Assembly: GCA_017405595.1 (NCBI GenBank) | Contig: JAFRAC010000026.1 | Coordinates: forward strand, 62,001 to 126,000 | DNA length: 64,000 nt | Reading direction: 5' to 3' | From: Thermoguttaceae bacterium | Lineage (GTDB): Bacteria; Planctomycetota; Planctomycetia; Pirellulales; Thermoguttaceae | Shown here: one piece after another, positions 7,120 to 17,145 of the stretch | How positions within the stretch are numbered: the stretch's first letter is position 1 | How the letters are laid out: each line of letters opens with the position of its first letter | Made by a program: the position numbers and the translations under genes | The notes under the pieces: model-generated | Database searches by the model: none | The model's input: only the letters and a program-made list of their open reading frames with translations | Told to the model about the DNA's origin: nothing

Positions 7120-9729
7120 ATGAAAGCCAACGAACTGCGTGAAAAATACCTCTCCTTCTTTGAAAGCAAAGGGTGTGTCCGACGCCCGAGCGACGTCCTC
7201 GTTCCCCGCTGGGATCCTTCCGTTCTGTTCACCCCGGCCGGAATGAACCAGTTCAAAGACCATTTTCTCGGCCGGTGCAAACTCGAGTTCACCCGCGCGA
7301 CCACCTGTCAGAAATGCCTTCGGACCGGCGATATCGACAACGTCGGCCGGACAGCGTACCACCACACCTTTTTCGAGATGCTCGGCAACTTCAGTTTCGG
7401 CGACTACTTCAAACGCGAGGCGATCCACTGGGCCTGGGAATTTCTGACTGAAAAGAAATGGCTCGGGCTTCCTCCCGAAACCCTTTCGGCAACCGTCTAT
7501 AAAGACGATTCCGAAGCGGCTCAAATCTGGCTTGACGAAATCAAGCTCCCGGCCGGCCGCCTCAAGTATCTCGACGAAGACGAAAACTTCTGGCCCGCCA
7601 GTGCCCCTTCGGAAGGCCCCGACGGCGTCTGCGGCCCCTGCAGCGAAATCTACTACCAGACCCCGATGGGAGAGGTTGAAATCTGGAACCTCGTCTTTAC
7701 GCAGTTTAACCGCGTCGGCGATCCGCCGAACAATCTTCAACCCCTTCCGAGTAAGAACATCGATACCGGAATGGGGCTCGAACGAACCGCCGCTGCGCTC
7801 CAGGGGGCGACGACGAACTTCCACATCGACATCCTGAAACCGCTCGTTCTGGCGGCCGGCGAAGTCTGCGGAGTCAAATACAACGATCAGGACCTCACCG
7901 ACGAGAACGGCCGCCGGCTCCGCCGGATTGCCGACCATGTCCGCGCCTGCACATTTGCGGTGCACGAAAACGTCTATCCGGGCAACAAGGAAGAGAAATA
8001 CGTAATCCGCCGTCTTCTGCGCCGCGCCGTACTCGACGGTTTCCAGATGAAAAAACGCGAACCGTTCCTCTACGAGCTTGTTCCGGCCGTTGCCGAGCTG
8101 ATGAAAGTTCCGTACCCCGAACTGGGCGAAACGATCGAACGCGTACAGCAGGTGATCCGTGCCGAAGAAGACCATTTCCTCGGCACGATTGAAGGGGGGC
8201 TCGGCCGAATCGAGAACGTTTTCAGCTCGATCGGCGCCGACGCCGTTGTCCCCGGCAAAGAGGCGTTCGAGATGTATCAGACCTACGGTTTCCCGCCCGA
8301 ACTCTTCGAGACGCTCGCCGCCGAACGGGGCCACGGGTTCGATTGGGAAGGGTTTAAGAAAGAGATGGAACGCCACGGCGAACTCTCCGGGCTCGCCGAA
8401 AAGAACCTTTTGTTCCAAGACGATCCGCTCGAATCGCTCAAAAAGAATGCCGCTCCCCCCGAGTTCCTCGGTTATCAGACTCTTGACACCGAAAGCGCCA
8501 AAGTTCTCACCGTTCTCAAAGACGGGCAGATGGCGGAATCCGCCTCGGCCGGCGAAAAAGCCGAGATCGCGCTCATCCTCGACCGTACTCCCTTCTATGC
8601 CGAAAAGGGTGGGCAGGTCGGCGATACCGGAACAATCTCCGGCGCCGGGTTCCAATTCGAGGTGACTCAAACCCGGTTCGACGGCGAATTCCAGGTGCAC
8701 GCCGGAAAACTCCTCGAAGGAACGGTCAGGACCGGCGAAACCGTCAAAGCCCAGGTCGATCAGGCCCGCCGCGCCGCGGTTTCGCGAGCACACAGCGCGA
8801 CACACCTGATTCACCTGGCCCTGCGCAAACGGCTCGGCTCCCATGCCGAACAGCAGGGGTCAAAAGTCCGTCCCGACGAGCTCCACTTTGACTTCACTCA
8901 CCATCAGGGGATCGACCGTGAAACACTCGACGCGATCGAAACCGATGTGAACGCGATGATCATGGCCGACCTTGCCGTAACGTGCAGCGAAATGCCGATC
9001 GACGAGGCGCGCGGCGTCGGCGCGATGATGCTCTTCGGCGAAAAATATCCCGATGTTGTCCGTGTGGTTGTCATGGGGGAATCGAAAGAGCTCTGCGGCG
9101 GTACCCACCTGAACCGTACCGGCCAGATCGGTTTCTGCAAAATCGTTTCCGATGAATCGGTTTCCGCCGGAACGCGCCGTATTACCGCCGTTACCGGCAT
9201 GGAGGCCCTGGAGCGGATCCGGAAGATGGAAGCCGCCGTCCAGACCCTCGCCGGCCTGCTGAAAGTCAAGGCCGACGATGTTCTTCCCCGTTTCAATACG
9301 ATCCTCGCCGAGCAGAAAAAGCTTGCCAAGGAGATCGAAGCCCTCAAGCGGCAGAACGGCGTTTCCGCCGATGAGCTTCTTTCCGGCGCCGAAAAAGCCG
9401 GCAAGGTCAACGCGGTACTGAAAGTCCTGAAAGACCAGGACGCGGGCGCCCTGCGCGAGGTGATCGACGCGATCCGCCAAAAGTCGAAGGGAACGGCCGT
9501 ACTCTTGGCCAATGTCGATGAGAAGAACAGCAAAGTCACCCTCTTTGCGGCGTTCTCGAAAGACCTGGTCGCCGAAGGCTACAATGCCGTGGACTGGGTC
9601 AAAGCCGCCGCGAAAAAGGTCCAGGGGGGCGGGGGCGGCCGTCCCGACCTCGCGCAGGCCGGCGGCAAAAACCCCGCCGGTGCCGGCGAGGCCCTTAGCG
9701 AAGCCCGCGCCTGGCTCGAAGCCAAATAA
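7120..9729 (+). CDS. alaS: Alanyl-tRNA synthetase
   Basis: This 869-residue class II synthetase charges tRNA-Ala and hydrolyses mischarged Ser- and Gly-tRNA-Ala. In order it has the catalytic domain (from about residue 5, with FTPAGMNQFKDHFLG), the tRNA-binding helical region, and an editing domain with zinc-type ligands His558/His562 in HSATH and Cys659/His663 in CGGTH. The C-terminal oligomerisation domain ends in the Gly-rich GGGGGRPDLAQAGG. Length and order are standard. It is the second gene of the glnS-alaS unit and is followed by a strong terminator. In this window tmRNA also carries the G-U pair that AlaRS recognises. Confidence 0.98.
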   Translation: MKANELREKYLSFFESKGCVRRPSDVLVPRWDPSVLFTPAGMNQFKDHFLGRCKLEFTRATTCQKCLRTGDIDNVGRTAYHHTFFEMLGNFSFGDYFKREAIHWAWEFLTEKKWLGLPPETLSATVYKDDSEAAQIWLDEIKLPAGRLKYLDEDENFWPASAPSEGPDGVCGPCSEIYYQTPMGEVEIWNLVFTQFNRVGDPPNNLQPLPSKNIDTGMGLERTAAALQGATTNFHIDILKPLVLAAGEVCGVKYNDQDLTDENGRRLRRIADHVRACTFAVHENVYPGNKEEKYVIRRLLRRAVLDGFQMKKREPFLYELVPAVAELMKVPYPELGETIERVQQVIRAEEDHFLGTIEGGLGRIENVFSSIGADAVVPGKEAFEMYQTYGFPPELFETLAAERGHGFDWEGFKKEMERHGELSGLAEKNLLFQDDPLESLKKNAAPPEFLGYQTLDTESAKVLTVLKDGQMAESASAGEKAEIALILDRTPFYAEKGGQVGDTGTISGAGFQFEVTQTRFDGEFQVHAGKLLEGTVRTGETVKAQVDQARRAAVSRAHSATHLIHLALRKRLGSHAEQQGSKVRPDELHFDFTHHQGIDRETLDAIETDVNAMIMADLAVTCSEMPIDEARGVGAMMLFGEKYPDVVRVVVMGESKELCGGTHLNRTGQIGFCKIVSDESVSAGTRRITAVTGMEALERIRKMEAAVQTLAGLLKVKADDVLPRFNTILAEQKKLAKEIEALKRQNGVSADELLSGAEKAGKVNAVLKVLKDQDAGALREVIDAIRQKSKGTAVLLANVDEKNSKVTLFAAFSKDLVAEGYNAVDWVKAAAKKVQGGGGGRPDLAQAGGKNPAGAGEALSEARAWLEAK

Positions 9730-9767
9730 GCGGAAAAACCGAAAACATTCCGGTTAAGCAAGAAACG

Positions 9768-9804
9768 AGGCGCGCCTTTCCGAAACGAAAGGCGCGCCTT
9801 TTTT
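9768..9804 (+). terminator. Intrinsic terminator of the glnS-alaS unit
   Basis: A perfect 13-bp stem, AGGCGCGCCTTTC (9768-9780) with its complement (9787-9799), has a 6-base loop and is followed by a T-run. It starts 38 bases after the alaS stop. Confidence 0.92.
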
Positions 9805-9923
9805 CAAACCGTCCTGTTAAACAGGAACCCCCCCTTTAAAAAACAGGTTCCGCTTTCCCGGAGAACCGGCTGCGGAGCCGGCCAGCATAAAACGGCGCTC
9901 CGCCAGGCGGCGCGGCGGGGACC

Positions 9924-10940
9924 TTAACCGCCGGCACGAGGGAAAAGCAAATCGAGAAAATCCTCTTTGCGGAACTCAGCAAAAACCTCGTTCAGATCGG
10001 TCTGCCCGATTCGCGCGCTGAACGCCGCGCGGGTCAGGGGAAGACCGGCAAGTCTTTCGGCCAGCGCGGCCGGATCGCCGTTTGCGAAAAAGTCGCCGGT
10101 GATCGCCGCCGCGCAAACCGTTTCCCCTTCGAGACGGAATTCCACGCAAACCTCCCCCCACGCGAAACGCTTTTGCCGCGTCACAGCCGTCTGCGCGCCG
10201 GCGGGAAGCGGTTCGCCGAGATTCCAGGCGTCGAGCGCGTATTTTTCCCTTTTTAACCGCTCGATCTCATCGATCAGGGCGGGGGAAAAGCGCCGGTGTG
10301 TTACACGGTTTTCTTCGGCAATCCGGGTGAGGATCGCCTGCTTCATTTCGGCAATTCCGATCGGAATGAATTCCGAAAGATTCGCGACCCGGCTTCGGAC
10401 AGAAGGAACCCCCTTTCCGCGGAGCTTTTCGGAATCGACCCGAAGCACGCGGCTCATCCTCCCGAAGTCGGTGGAAACAAGAAGCGTGCCATGGTGGAGA
10501 AGATGCCCGCGGAACCGCGCCTGCGCGGTTCCGGAAATTTTACGTCCCCCGACCGTCAGATCGTTCCGGCCCGAAAATTCGGCATCCACCCCCATCCCGC
10601 GCAAAACGTCGAGAACCGGTTTTGACCAGAGGCGGAATTCATCGGAGGAAACCGTTTTCGATTCTCCCCCGCGGCGGGGCAGGATGAACGTGTAGTTAAG
10701 ATTCCCGGCATCATGGTAAACCGCGCCGCCGCCCGACAGGCGCCGGATCACCGATATCCCCTCCTGCTGTGCATAGGCAAGGTCAACTTCGCGGCGGGCG
10801 TTCTGATGACGGCCAAGAATGACCGCCGGGGAATTCTGCCACAAAAGAAAGAGAGGCTCCTGTCCGGCCTCCGCCAGAAGAGCCTCTTCGGCCGCCATAT
10901 TCCATGCGGGATCAAACGAGGGATTCTCGTAACAGATCAT
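9924..10940 (-). CDS. lplA: Lipoate--protein ligase A
   Basis: This 338-residue enzyme activates lipoate with ATP and attaches it to the lipoyl lysine of carrier proteins, here presumably GcvH. The catalytic signature [20 protein letters not shown] lies at about residues 66-85, with the [14 protein letters not shown] segment containing the adenylate-binding Lys further on. It also has the C-terminal accessory domain expected of LplA. Its ATG overlaps the gcvPB stop by ATGA, so translation is coupled. It is last in gcvT-gcvH-gcvPA-gcvPB-lplA, which matches a role in lipoylating the H protein. I see no lipA/lipB in the window, so scavenging of lipoate is possible. Confidence 0.93.
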   Translation of the reverse strand: MICYENPSFDPAWNMAAEEALLAEAGQEPLFLLWQNSPAVILGRHQNARREVDLAYAQQEGISVIRRLSGGGAVYHDAGNLNYTFILPRRGGESKTVSSDEFRLWSKPVLDVLRGMGVDAEFSGRNDLTVGGRKISGTAQARFRGHLLHHGTLLVSTDFGRMSRVLRVDSEKLRGKGVPSVRSRVANLSEFIPIGIAEMKQAILTRIAEENRVTHRRFSPALIDEIERLKREKYALDAWNLGEPLPAGAQTAVTRQKRFAWGEVCVEFRLEGETVCAAAITGDFFANGDPAALAERLAGLPLTRAAFSARIGQTDLNEVFAEFRKEDFLDLLFPRAGG

Positions 10941-12391
10941 TCACTCACGTACTTTAAAACCGGGTGCCGCGCGGCGCGGGTCTCGTCGACCCGGCCGATC
11001 ACCGTGGTGTAGGGAGCTCCCTTCACCTTGCCGGGATCCGTTTCGGCCTCGTCGGCAATCGTGTTCATCGCCGCCGCGATTTCGTCGAGCCGCTCTTTCG
11101 ATTCGGTTTCGGTCGGTTCGAACATCATCGCCTCGTTCACGATCAGCGGAAAGTAGATGGTCGGCGGATGATAGCCGAAATCGATCAGCCGTTTGGCGAT
11201 ATCAAGCGTGCGGACGCCGTTTTTCGCCTGCCGCGCGTTGGTGGCGACAAACTCATGTTTGCAGATCACATCGAACGGGATCTCGTAACGGGCGGAAAGA
11301 CGTTTCTTTAAGTAATTGGCATTGAGAACCGCGTGCTGCGCCACGGCGCGCAGACCGGCAAACCCGTTGAGTCTGATATAGGCGTATGCCTTCACGCAGA
11401 CACCGAAGTTCCCGTAAAATGTTTTGATCTTGCCGATCGATTCCGGCAGGTCGCGGTTCAATGTATAAACATCTTCCTCTTCGTTCCATTCGATGACCGG
11501 TTTCGGCAGGAAAGGAGCGAGGAAATCTTTCACCCCGACCCCTCCGGCGCCGGGACCTCCGCCGCCGTGCGGGGTCGCGAACGTCTTATGCAGATTGACG
11601 TGGCAGACATCGAATCCCATATCGCCGGGACGGGCCACTCCCACGATCGCGTTCAGGTTGGCGCCGTCGTAGTAAAGGAGTCCCCCCGCTTCGTGTACAA
11701 GCCGGGAAATCTCCTCGATATTCTTCTCAAAAAGGCCGACCGTATTCGGGTTTGTGAGCATCAGGCCCGCGACATCGCCGCCGAGTTTCGATTTGAGATC
11801 TTCCAAATCGACCAGGCCGTCCGGCCCCGATTTGACTTCCCGCACCTGATACCCGACCGCCGCGGCGGTCGCGGGATTCGTTCCGTGTGCCGAATCGGGA
11901 ACCAGCACAACGTTCCGCTGCGCATCGGCGCCGGTGCTCTTGTGATAGGCGCGGACAATCATCATTCCGCAAAGTTCGCCGTGCGCGCCGGCGGCCGGCT
12001 GCAGGGTAAACGCGTCCATGCCGGTCAGCTGCGCCAGATCGCGCTGAAGCTCATAGAGAAGCTTCAAGGCGCCCTGGACCGTCCAGGGGGACTGGTAAGG
12101 ATGGATATCGGCAAAACCGGGAAGCAGGGCGGCCGCTTCGCAGATTTTCGGCGTGTATTTCATTGTGCAGCTGCCGAGGGGATAAGGGCCGTCGTCAACA
12201 CCGAACGCCCGTTTCGAAAGCGCGGTAAAATGCCGGACGGCTTCCACCTCCGAGAGTTCGGGGATTCCAAGATCCGCCGTGCGGAGATGTTCCGCCGGAA
12301 TCATTTCGGGCGCGGCATCGGCAGAAACTTCGGGTTCAGGAAAACGGAACCGATTGCTCCCCTTCACTTCTTTTTCGAATAAAAGCTTCAT
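10937..12391 (-). CDS. gcvPB: Glycine dehydrogenase (decarboxylating) subunit 2
   Basis: This 484-residue C-terminal half of the split P protein carries PLP. The P protein decarboxylates glycine and passes the aminomethyl group to lipoyl-GcvH. The PLP lysine is Lys269 in [16 protein letters not shown]. The [11 protein letters not shown] and DSAHGTNPA segments are typical of the family. The split PA/PB form is common in many bacteria. It overlaps gcvPA upstream and lplA downstream by 4 bases each (ATGA), which indicates tight translational coupling. Confidence 0.97.
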   Translation of the reverse strand: MKLLFEKEVKGSNRFRFPEPEVSADAAPEMIPAEHLRTADLGIPELSEVEAVRHFTALSKRAFGVDDGPYPLGSCTMKYTPKICEAAALLPGFADIHPYQSPWTVQGALKLLYELQRDLAQLTGMDAFTLQPAAGAHGELCGMMIVRAYHKSTGADAQRNVVLVPDSAHGTNPATAAAVGYQVREVKSGPDGLVDLEDLKSKLGGDVAGLMLTNPNTVGLFEKNIEEISRLVHEAGGLLYYDGANLNAIVGVARPGDMGFDVCHVNLHKTFATPHGGGGPGAGGVGVKDFLAPFLPKPVIEWNEEEDVYTLNRDLPESIGKIKTFYGNFGVCVKAYAYIRLNGFAGLRAVAQHAVLNANYLKKRLSARYEIPFDVICKHEFVATNARQAKNGVRTLDIAKRLIDFGYHPPTIYFPLIVNEAMMFEPTETESKERLDEIAAAMNTIADEAETDPGKVKGAPYTTVIGRVDETRAARHPVLKYVSE

Positions 12392-13770
12392 TCCTGTTCC
12401 TCCCCTTCCGCACTCTCTTTTTCGGCGGGAAACGCGTATTTGCTCATCGCCTCGACCAGTTCGTCCACCTCTTCGGCCGTACGCTTTTCGGTAAACGCAA
12501 AAAGGAGCGCGCCGGGCAGTTCATAGCCGCCGATGATCCCGTTTTCAAGGAGAAACTCGTTCGCCTCGGCGGGGTTATCGACACAAACCGCGAATTCCTG
12601 AAAGACCGGGGCGGTATAACGGATTTTGAACCCCGCCCGCCGAAACTTTTCCTGGGCGTAGCATGTCAGCTTGTGCGAAATCGCCGCCGCCTGTTTCAGC
12701 CCCGCCGGTCCGATAAAAGTTAAATACATCGCCGTGGCCAGCGCGCAAAGCGCCTGGTTCGAGCAGATATTCGAGTTCGCCTTTTCGCGGCGGATATGCT
12801 GTTCCCGCGCCTGAAGAGTGAGAACGAAGCAGCGGTTCCCGCGGTCGTCAACCGACTGGCCGACAAGGCGTCCCGGAATCTTGCGCAGAAGCTTTTCGGT
12901 CACCGCCATAAAACCGAGGTGAGGACCGCCGAAACTCATTCGATTTCCGAGCGACTGAGCGTCGCCGACAGCAATATCGGCGCCCCATTCGCCGGGGGAT
13001 TTGAGCATCGCGAGCGAAAAAGGATCAACCGACATCACCACAAGCGCATTGGTCTTGGCCCGAACCAGCCGGACCAGTTCACCGACCGGTTCCAACGCGC
13101 CGTAGAAGTTCGGATAAGGGATCAGCGCCGCGGCAACATCGCTGTCCAGGAGGCTCTCGAACGCGGCCAAATCGATCACGCCCGACGGAGAACCGGCTGA
13201 GGCGCTTTCGGCAACCGGCACTTCAACCGTTTCGTAAAAACCGGCGATCCCCGCCGATTTCACAATTTCGGCGTATTCGGGATGGAGCGAAGCGGGAAGG
13301 AGAATTTTCCGCTTTTTCACCGTTTCGGCGGCGATCCGGCAGGCCGAGGAGAGTGCGCTCCCGCCGCAGTAGAGGGAGGCGTTCGCCACCGCCATTCCGG
13401 TCAGCCGGCAGATGAGCGTTTGATACTCAAAGATTCCCTGCAGAATCCCCTGACTGATTTCGGGCTGGTACGGAGTGTACGAAGTCGCGAATTCGGAACG
13501 CTGTAAAAGGTAATCCGCCGCCGCGGGAATGTAGTGGTCGTAACAGCCGGCGCCGAGAAAAACCGGCGCATCGCCCGCCGACCAGTTGTCCTGGGCAAGC
13601 TGTTCGAGCCGGGCACGGACACTCGGTTCCGTTTCGCCCGGCGTCTCATCCAAAACGCACTTCCGGCGGATTGACTCAGGAATGTCGGTAAAAAGATCGC
13701 CGAGCGAAGAAAGCCCGAGTTCCGCGAGCATTTCGGCAGCCTGGCTTTCGGTATTCGGAGTGTATTGCAT
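12388..13770 (-). CDS. gcvPA: Glycine dehydrogenase (decarboxylating) subunit 1
   Basis: This 460-residue N-terminal half of the split glycine decarboxylase pairs with GcvPB to form the P protein of the glycine cleavage system. Family stretches include [15 protein letters not shown] at the N-terminus, [28 protein letters not shown] and [19 protein letters not shown]. Length is standard. The gene is third in the gcv operon, 68 bases after gcvH, and its stop overlaps the gcvPB start. Confidence 0.97.
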   Translation of the reverse strand: MQYTPNTESQAAEMLAELGLSSLGDLFTDIPESIRRKCVLDETPGETEPSVRARLEQLAQDNWSAGDAPVFLGAGCYDHYIPAAADYLLQRSEFATSYTPYQPEISQGILQGIFEYQTLICRLTGMAVANASLYCGGSALSSACRIAAETVKKRKILLPASLHPEYAEIVKSAGIAGFYETVEVPVAESASAGSPSGVIDLAAFESLLDSDVAAALIPYPNFYGALEPVGELVRLVRAKTNALVVMSVDPFSLAMLKSPGEWGADIAVGDAQSLGNRMSFGGPHLGFMAVTEKLLRKIPGRLVGQSVDDRGNRCFVLTLQAREQHIRREKANSNICSNQALCALATAMYLTFIGPAGLKQAAAISHKLTCYAQEKFRRAGFKIRYTAPVFQEFAVCVDNPAEANEFLLENGIIGGYELPGALLFAFTEKRTAEEVDELVEAMSKYAFPAEKESAEGEEQE

Positions 13771-13838
13771 CGAAAACAGAACCTTTAACTGGCACTGCCG
13801 AAAGGCGGCGCAAGATCATTGTTACGGGAAAAAGAGTT

Positions 13839-14228
13839 TTACAATGTTTCTTCTTCTTCGGGACAGAGAGGCGCATACGCTTCGGCGGAAAGCAGGTTCT
13901 CTTTCCCGGCGCCGTCGGTCTCGACCGCGAAAAGAAAACTCTCATAGGGAGCCTCATTGACCTTTTCGGGCGTGTCCAGGAGAGCCTCGTTCACTTCGAC
14001 AACCTTGCCGGCGACAGGGCAGAAGACGGGGGAAACCGCTTTCACCGATTCCACCACGGCGGCTTCGGTCATTGGGGCAAACTCGGCGCCGATTTCGGGA
14101 AGTTCGACGAAGACGATATCGCCGAGATGATGCTGCGCATAGTCGGAAATGCCGATATACGCTTTGTTCCCTTCAAAACGGACCCACTCATGTTCTTTCG
14201 AATAAAAAAGCTCTTGCGGAATGTTCAT
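13839..14228 (-). CDS. gcvH: Glycine cleavage system H protein
   Basis: This 129-residue lipoyl carrier shuttles the aminomethyl group between the P and T proteins. Lys63 in VESVKAVSPV is the lipoylation site. The N-terminus LFYSKEHEWVRFEGN and the GDIVFVELPEIG segment are classic. The ATG at 14228 is preferred over a TTG two codons upstream because it has AAGAGAG about 10 bases before it and begins like relatives (MNIP). Its partner ligase lplA is the last gene of the same operon. Confidence 0.97.
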   Translation of the reverse strand: MNIPQELFYSKEHEWVRFEGNKAYIGISDYAQHHLGDIVFVELPEIGAEFAPMTEAAVVESVKAVSPVFCPVAGKVVEVNEALLDTPEKVNEAPYESFLFAVETDGAGKENLLSAEAYAPLCPEEEETL

Positions 14229-14315
14229 CGTCAAACTCTCTTAAAGTAATGTTTGTTCTCAAAACCGCGGGGCGCGGCTCGTTCGATCTGTCCGGTGAAA
14301 GAAAGCCGCCTAGGT

Positions 14316-15431
14316 TTAAGCGTTCTTTTTGCTCTTGGTTTTTTTGCTGTAGAAGATTCCCTTTTTGACCTCTGCGGGAACCGAACGGCCGCGGATGATC
14401 ACGTCGATCTTCGTCCCCGGCTCGGTGAATTCTTTCGGAAGAATCGCCAGCCCCATATTTTTGCCGAGCGTCGGGGCAAACATCCCGCTGGTCACCCAGC
14501 CGACCTCTTTCCCCTCAACGGCTACGGGGTACCCCTCACGCGGAATCCCGCGGCCGACCATCTCGAACTCAACCACTTTGCGGGTCAGCGCACCCTCTTT
14601 TTGCGCCGCGAGCGCGGCTTTGCCGTGGAAGCCGGCTTCCTTTTCAGGCCGGATAAAGAAACCGAGTCCGGCTTCAACCGGAGAAATTTCTTTGGTGATC
14701 TCGTGCCCGTACAGGGGAAGCTTCGCCTCGAAACGAAGGGTGTCTCGCGCGCCGAGTCCGATCGGAGCAATATCGTCTTTCCCCGCGTCGAGGATGGCGT
14801 CCCAAAGGGCGGGCCCCTCTTTGGCGTTAATGTAAATCTCGAACCCGTCTTCGCCGGTATAGCCGGTGCGCGAAACGATCGCTTCGCTGCCGACCAGTTT
14901 GACATTGGCGGCAAAATGGAAAAATTTGATCGTCGAAAGATCGTAATCGGTGATCCGCTGAAGGACTTCCTGCGCTTTCGGCCCCTGTACCGCCAGCTGA
15001 GCGATCTCGCTGGAAATGTTTTCGACCGTAAGGCCTTCGGGCGCATGCTGGCAGAACCAATCGAAATCTTTTTCGACATTGGCGGCGTTAACGACAATGA
15101 AATACTCGTCTTCGGCAATTTGATAGACGATCAGATCGTCAACCGTGCCGCCATCGTCGTAGCAGATCGGCGAGTAGATTGCCTGACCGGTTCCGATACG
15201 ATCGAGATCGTTGGCAATGATCGACTGGACAAACCCGCGCGCTTCTTCCCCCTTCACCAAAATCTCCCCCATATGGGAAACGTCAAAAAGGCCGGCGTTC
15301 TCGCGAACTCTCTTGTGTTCTTTCAAAATTCCCTCGTACTGAACGGGAAGCGCCCAGCCTCCGAAGTCGATCATTTTCCCCCCGGCGGCGATCTCTTTTT
15401 CGTAGAACGGAGTTCGTTTCAGTTCTGACAT
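14316..15431 (-). CDS. gcvT: Glycine cleavage system T protein (aminomethyltransferase)
   Basis: This 371-residue protein transfers the methylene group from aminomethyl-GcvH to tetrahydrofolate and releases ammonia. Family features are FYEKEIAAGGKMIDFGGWALPVQ at the N-terminus, SHMGEILVKG, the GYTGEDGFEIYI folate-site region and the LGARDTLRFEA segment. The ATG at 15431 has GAGGGA 8-9 bases upstream and starts at MSELKRTPFY; an upstream in-frame extension lacks homology. It is the first gene of the gcv operon, with a promoter near 15564 and a structured leader of about 125 bases. It feeds 5,10-methylene-THF to one-carbon metabolism, which metE also uses. Confidence 0.97.
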   Translation of the reverse strand: MSELKRTPFYEKEIAAGGKMIDFGGWALPVQYEGILKEHKRVRENAGLFDVSHMGEILVKGEEARGFVQSIIANDLDRIGTGQAIYSPICYDDGGTVDDLIVYQIAEDEYFIVVNAANVEKDFDWFCQHAPEGLTVENISSEIAQLAVQGPKAQEVLQRITDYDLSTIKFFHFAANVKLVGSEAIVSRTGYTGEDGFEIYINAKEGPALWDAILDAGKDDIAPIGLGARDTLRFEAKLPLYGHEITKEISPVEAGLGFFIRPEKEAGFHGKAALAAQKEGALTRKVVEFEMVGRGIPREGYPVAVEGKEVGWVTSGMFAPTLGKNMGLAILPKEFTEPGTKIDVIIRGRSVPAEVKKGIFYSKKTKSKKNA

Positions 15432-15538
15432 AGTCTCGTCCCTCAAAACGGATAACAAAAACGGTACCGGCCGGACTCCGCAAAGCGGAACCGGTCGGGT
15501 TCAATACCCTTTCTAAGGTCCTTTCGGATCTTAAACAA

Positions 15539-15569
15539 TTTGCCTATTTTACCTAACCTTGTTATTATA
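15539..15569 (-). promoter_or_regulatory. gcv operon promoter region with tandem WTAGGYAAA motifs
   Basis: On the minus strand a TATAAT -10 (15564-15569) is followed by AACAAGG and then two adjacent copies of WTAGGYAAA: TTAGGTAAA (15548-15556) and ATAGGCAAA (15539-15547). The -35 is weak. The same ATAAC/TAGGYAAA layout recurs upstream of both porin genes. The leader further down forms a strong GC stem around 15460-15495. It does not resemble a glycine riboswitch. Confidence 0.5.
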
Positions 15570-15753
15570 TCAAGTTCTTTCGGTAAAAAAGCACCCAGTT
15601 TTATTATAGGTTCAGGGGGGCGATTTTCAAGAAAAAAAGTTTTTTTCGCGGAAAAAGGAGGAGAAAAACGGCCGCTCTCCAGAAAAAAACCCGGCAGCGC
15701 TGCCGCTGCCGGGTTCATTCGAGTTTTTTGACCCGTCGGGGAAACCCCGGAGG

Positions 15754-15836
15754 CGGAGGACAAGGGACTCGAACCCTCAACCGGCAAGCCGGCGCCTGAT
15801 TTCGAGTCAGGTTGCTAACCAATTCGCGTATCCTCC
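15754..15836 (-). tRNA. tRNA-Ser (anticodon CGA)
   Basis: On the minus strand a GGAGGAT acceptor pairs with GTCCTCC with one G-U pair. The anticodon arm CCTGA-CTCGAAA-TCAGG reads CGA. A long variable arm with GCCGGC/GCCGG typical of tRNA-Ser follows, and the T arm is GAGGG-TTCGAGT-CCCTT. The 3' CCA is not encoded; the bases after the discriminator G are CCT. Confidence 0.93.
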
Positions 15837-15884
15837 AAAGAGTGCCCCCATTATACCGAAAAGAGGACGGGATGTAAGGGGGGC

Positions 15885-16874
15885 TCAGCGGCTCAGCCAG
15901 GCACGCAGTCTTTCGGCTCCTTCGGCCAGTGTCACACGCGGAACGTAGTTCAGGTCGCGGCGCGCCTTCTCGATGCTGAACCAATAAGACTGGGCAAGCT
16001 GCGTCGCTAAAAAACGGGTCATCGGCGGTTCGGTGTTCGGGCAACAGAGGGCGTAACCCCATTCCAAAAGGGCGCCGAACCGATAGGCGCACCGAAACGA
16101 AAGGCGCTTTCGGACCGGGGGAAGCCCCGCCATCTCCAAAATCCGATTGATCCACTCCCAGCAGTCGACCGGTTCCCCCTGAGAAATGAAATAGGCGTTC
16201 CCCGGCACCGGCGAACCGGGCGCAAGGGCATCGAGCGCCAGCAGGTGCGCTTCGGCAGCGTTGTCGATGAACGTGGTGTCGATCAGGTTCGCCCCGTCGC
16301 CGACCTGACGGAGCGTACCTTTCCTGGCTTTCTCGATCACGCGGGGAATCAGCTGCCGGTCCCCCGGCCCCCAGATCAGCCGGGGGCGAATCGCGCAGGT
16401 CAGAAACGAGGCGCTGTTTGCGCCGAGAACCATCTCTTCGGCCAGCCGTTTGGTGAGTGCGTACGTCGAAAGCGACCTGCACGGATAGGGAAGCGTTTCA
16501 TCGGCCCCTTCAAGCGGAACACCGCCGTCAACCGCGCTTGGACTGCTTGTAAAGACGAACCGGGGAACCCCTTCGGCGCGGCAGGCATCGAGCAAATTCC
16601 GCGTCCCCTGAACATTTGTCTGAAAGAAGGGCCGCTTATTCGGTTCGACCCCCTCTTTGGCGGCGGTGTGGATAACCGCATCAACCCCGCGGCACGCTTT
16701 CCGAACCGTGTCAAAATCGGCGACATCCCCCTGCACGAACTCGACCGACCCGTTTTCGGCGAAAGGAGTCTTGCGGCGCGCAAGAATCCGGACAGCGTCC
16801 CCCCGTTCAAGAAGGCGCAGGGCGATATGCGAACCGAGAAATCCGGTTCCTCCGGTTACCAGAACTTTGATCAT
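15885..16874 (-). CDS. NAD(P)-dependent epimerase/dehydratase, extended SDR, 3-beta-HSD-like
   Basis: This is a Rossmann-fold reductase or epimerase of about 329 residues. The cofactor motif GGTGFLG is at residues 8-14, and the active-site pair is Tyr138/Lys142 in TYALTK, with FTSSPSAVDGG supplying the Ser. The C-terminal half (YRFGALLEWGYAL, FSIEKARRDLNYVPRVTLAEG) resembles the 3-beta-hydroxysteroid dehydrogenase/OleD-like branch, so a hydroxyacyl or lipid-like substrate is as likely as a sugar nucleotide. The ATG at 16874 begins directly at the Rossmann strand; an upstream in-frame ATG at 16901 would add 9 residues. A TATAAT promoter lies about 100 bases upstream. It is divergent from a thioesterase gene. 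Substrate is unknown. Confidence 0.82.
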   Translation of the reverse strand: MIKVLVTGGTGFLGSHIALRLLERGDAVRILARRKTPFAENGSVEFVQGDVADFDTVRKACRGVDAVIHTAAKEGVEPNKRPFFQTNVQGTRNLLDACRAEGVPRFVFTSSPSAVDGGVPLEGADETLPYPCRSLSTYALTKRLAEEMVLGANSASFLTCAIRPRLIWGPGDRQLIPRVIEKARKGTLRQVGDGANLIDTTFIDNAAEAHLLALDALAPGSPVPGNAYFISQGEPVDCWEWINRILEMAGLPPVRKRLSFRCAYRFGALLEWGYALCCPNTEPPMTRFLATQLAQSYWFSIEKARRDLNYVPRVTLAEGAERLRAWLSR

Positions 16875-16971
16875 CTGCGTTGAGAAATCTGCTGACCCCA
16901 TCCGCTTTCCGAACAGGGGAAAGCCCCCCTTGTTCCCAAACGGAAAAGGGCTCTTTCGTCATAACCCCTTC

Positions 16972-17001
16972 ATTATAAAAGCCCCAAGAGTGAAAAATCA
17001 A
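16972..17001 (-). promoter_or_regulatory. Promoter for the SDR gene
   Basis: On the minus strand TTGATT (16996-17001), an 18-bp spacer and a perfect TATAAT (16972-16977) lie about 100 bases before the SDR start. Confidence 0.6.
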
Positions 17002-17145
17002 GGGGAAAAATCGGAATCGGGCAAAGGGCTCATTCACAGATCTTCTCAAAATCGAATTATCTGGGAAAATGACCGTAACGATACGGGGGTGAATGACTCC
17101 GCCCTCTCCCCGTTCCCGATCACCCCGGCAAAGGAACAGCCGCAT

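Noticed and set aside
9805..9923. Cluster of small hairpins after the alaS terminator, considered as a small RNA
   Set aside because: Several short stems are present but there is no promoter and no known RNA family is recognised.
15432..15570. Glycine riboswitch before gcvT
   Set aside because: The leader lacks the conserved glycine aptamer cores. It only shows a GC hairpin and the TAGGYAAA motifs.
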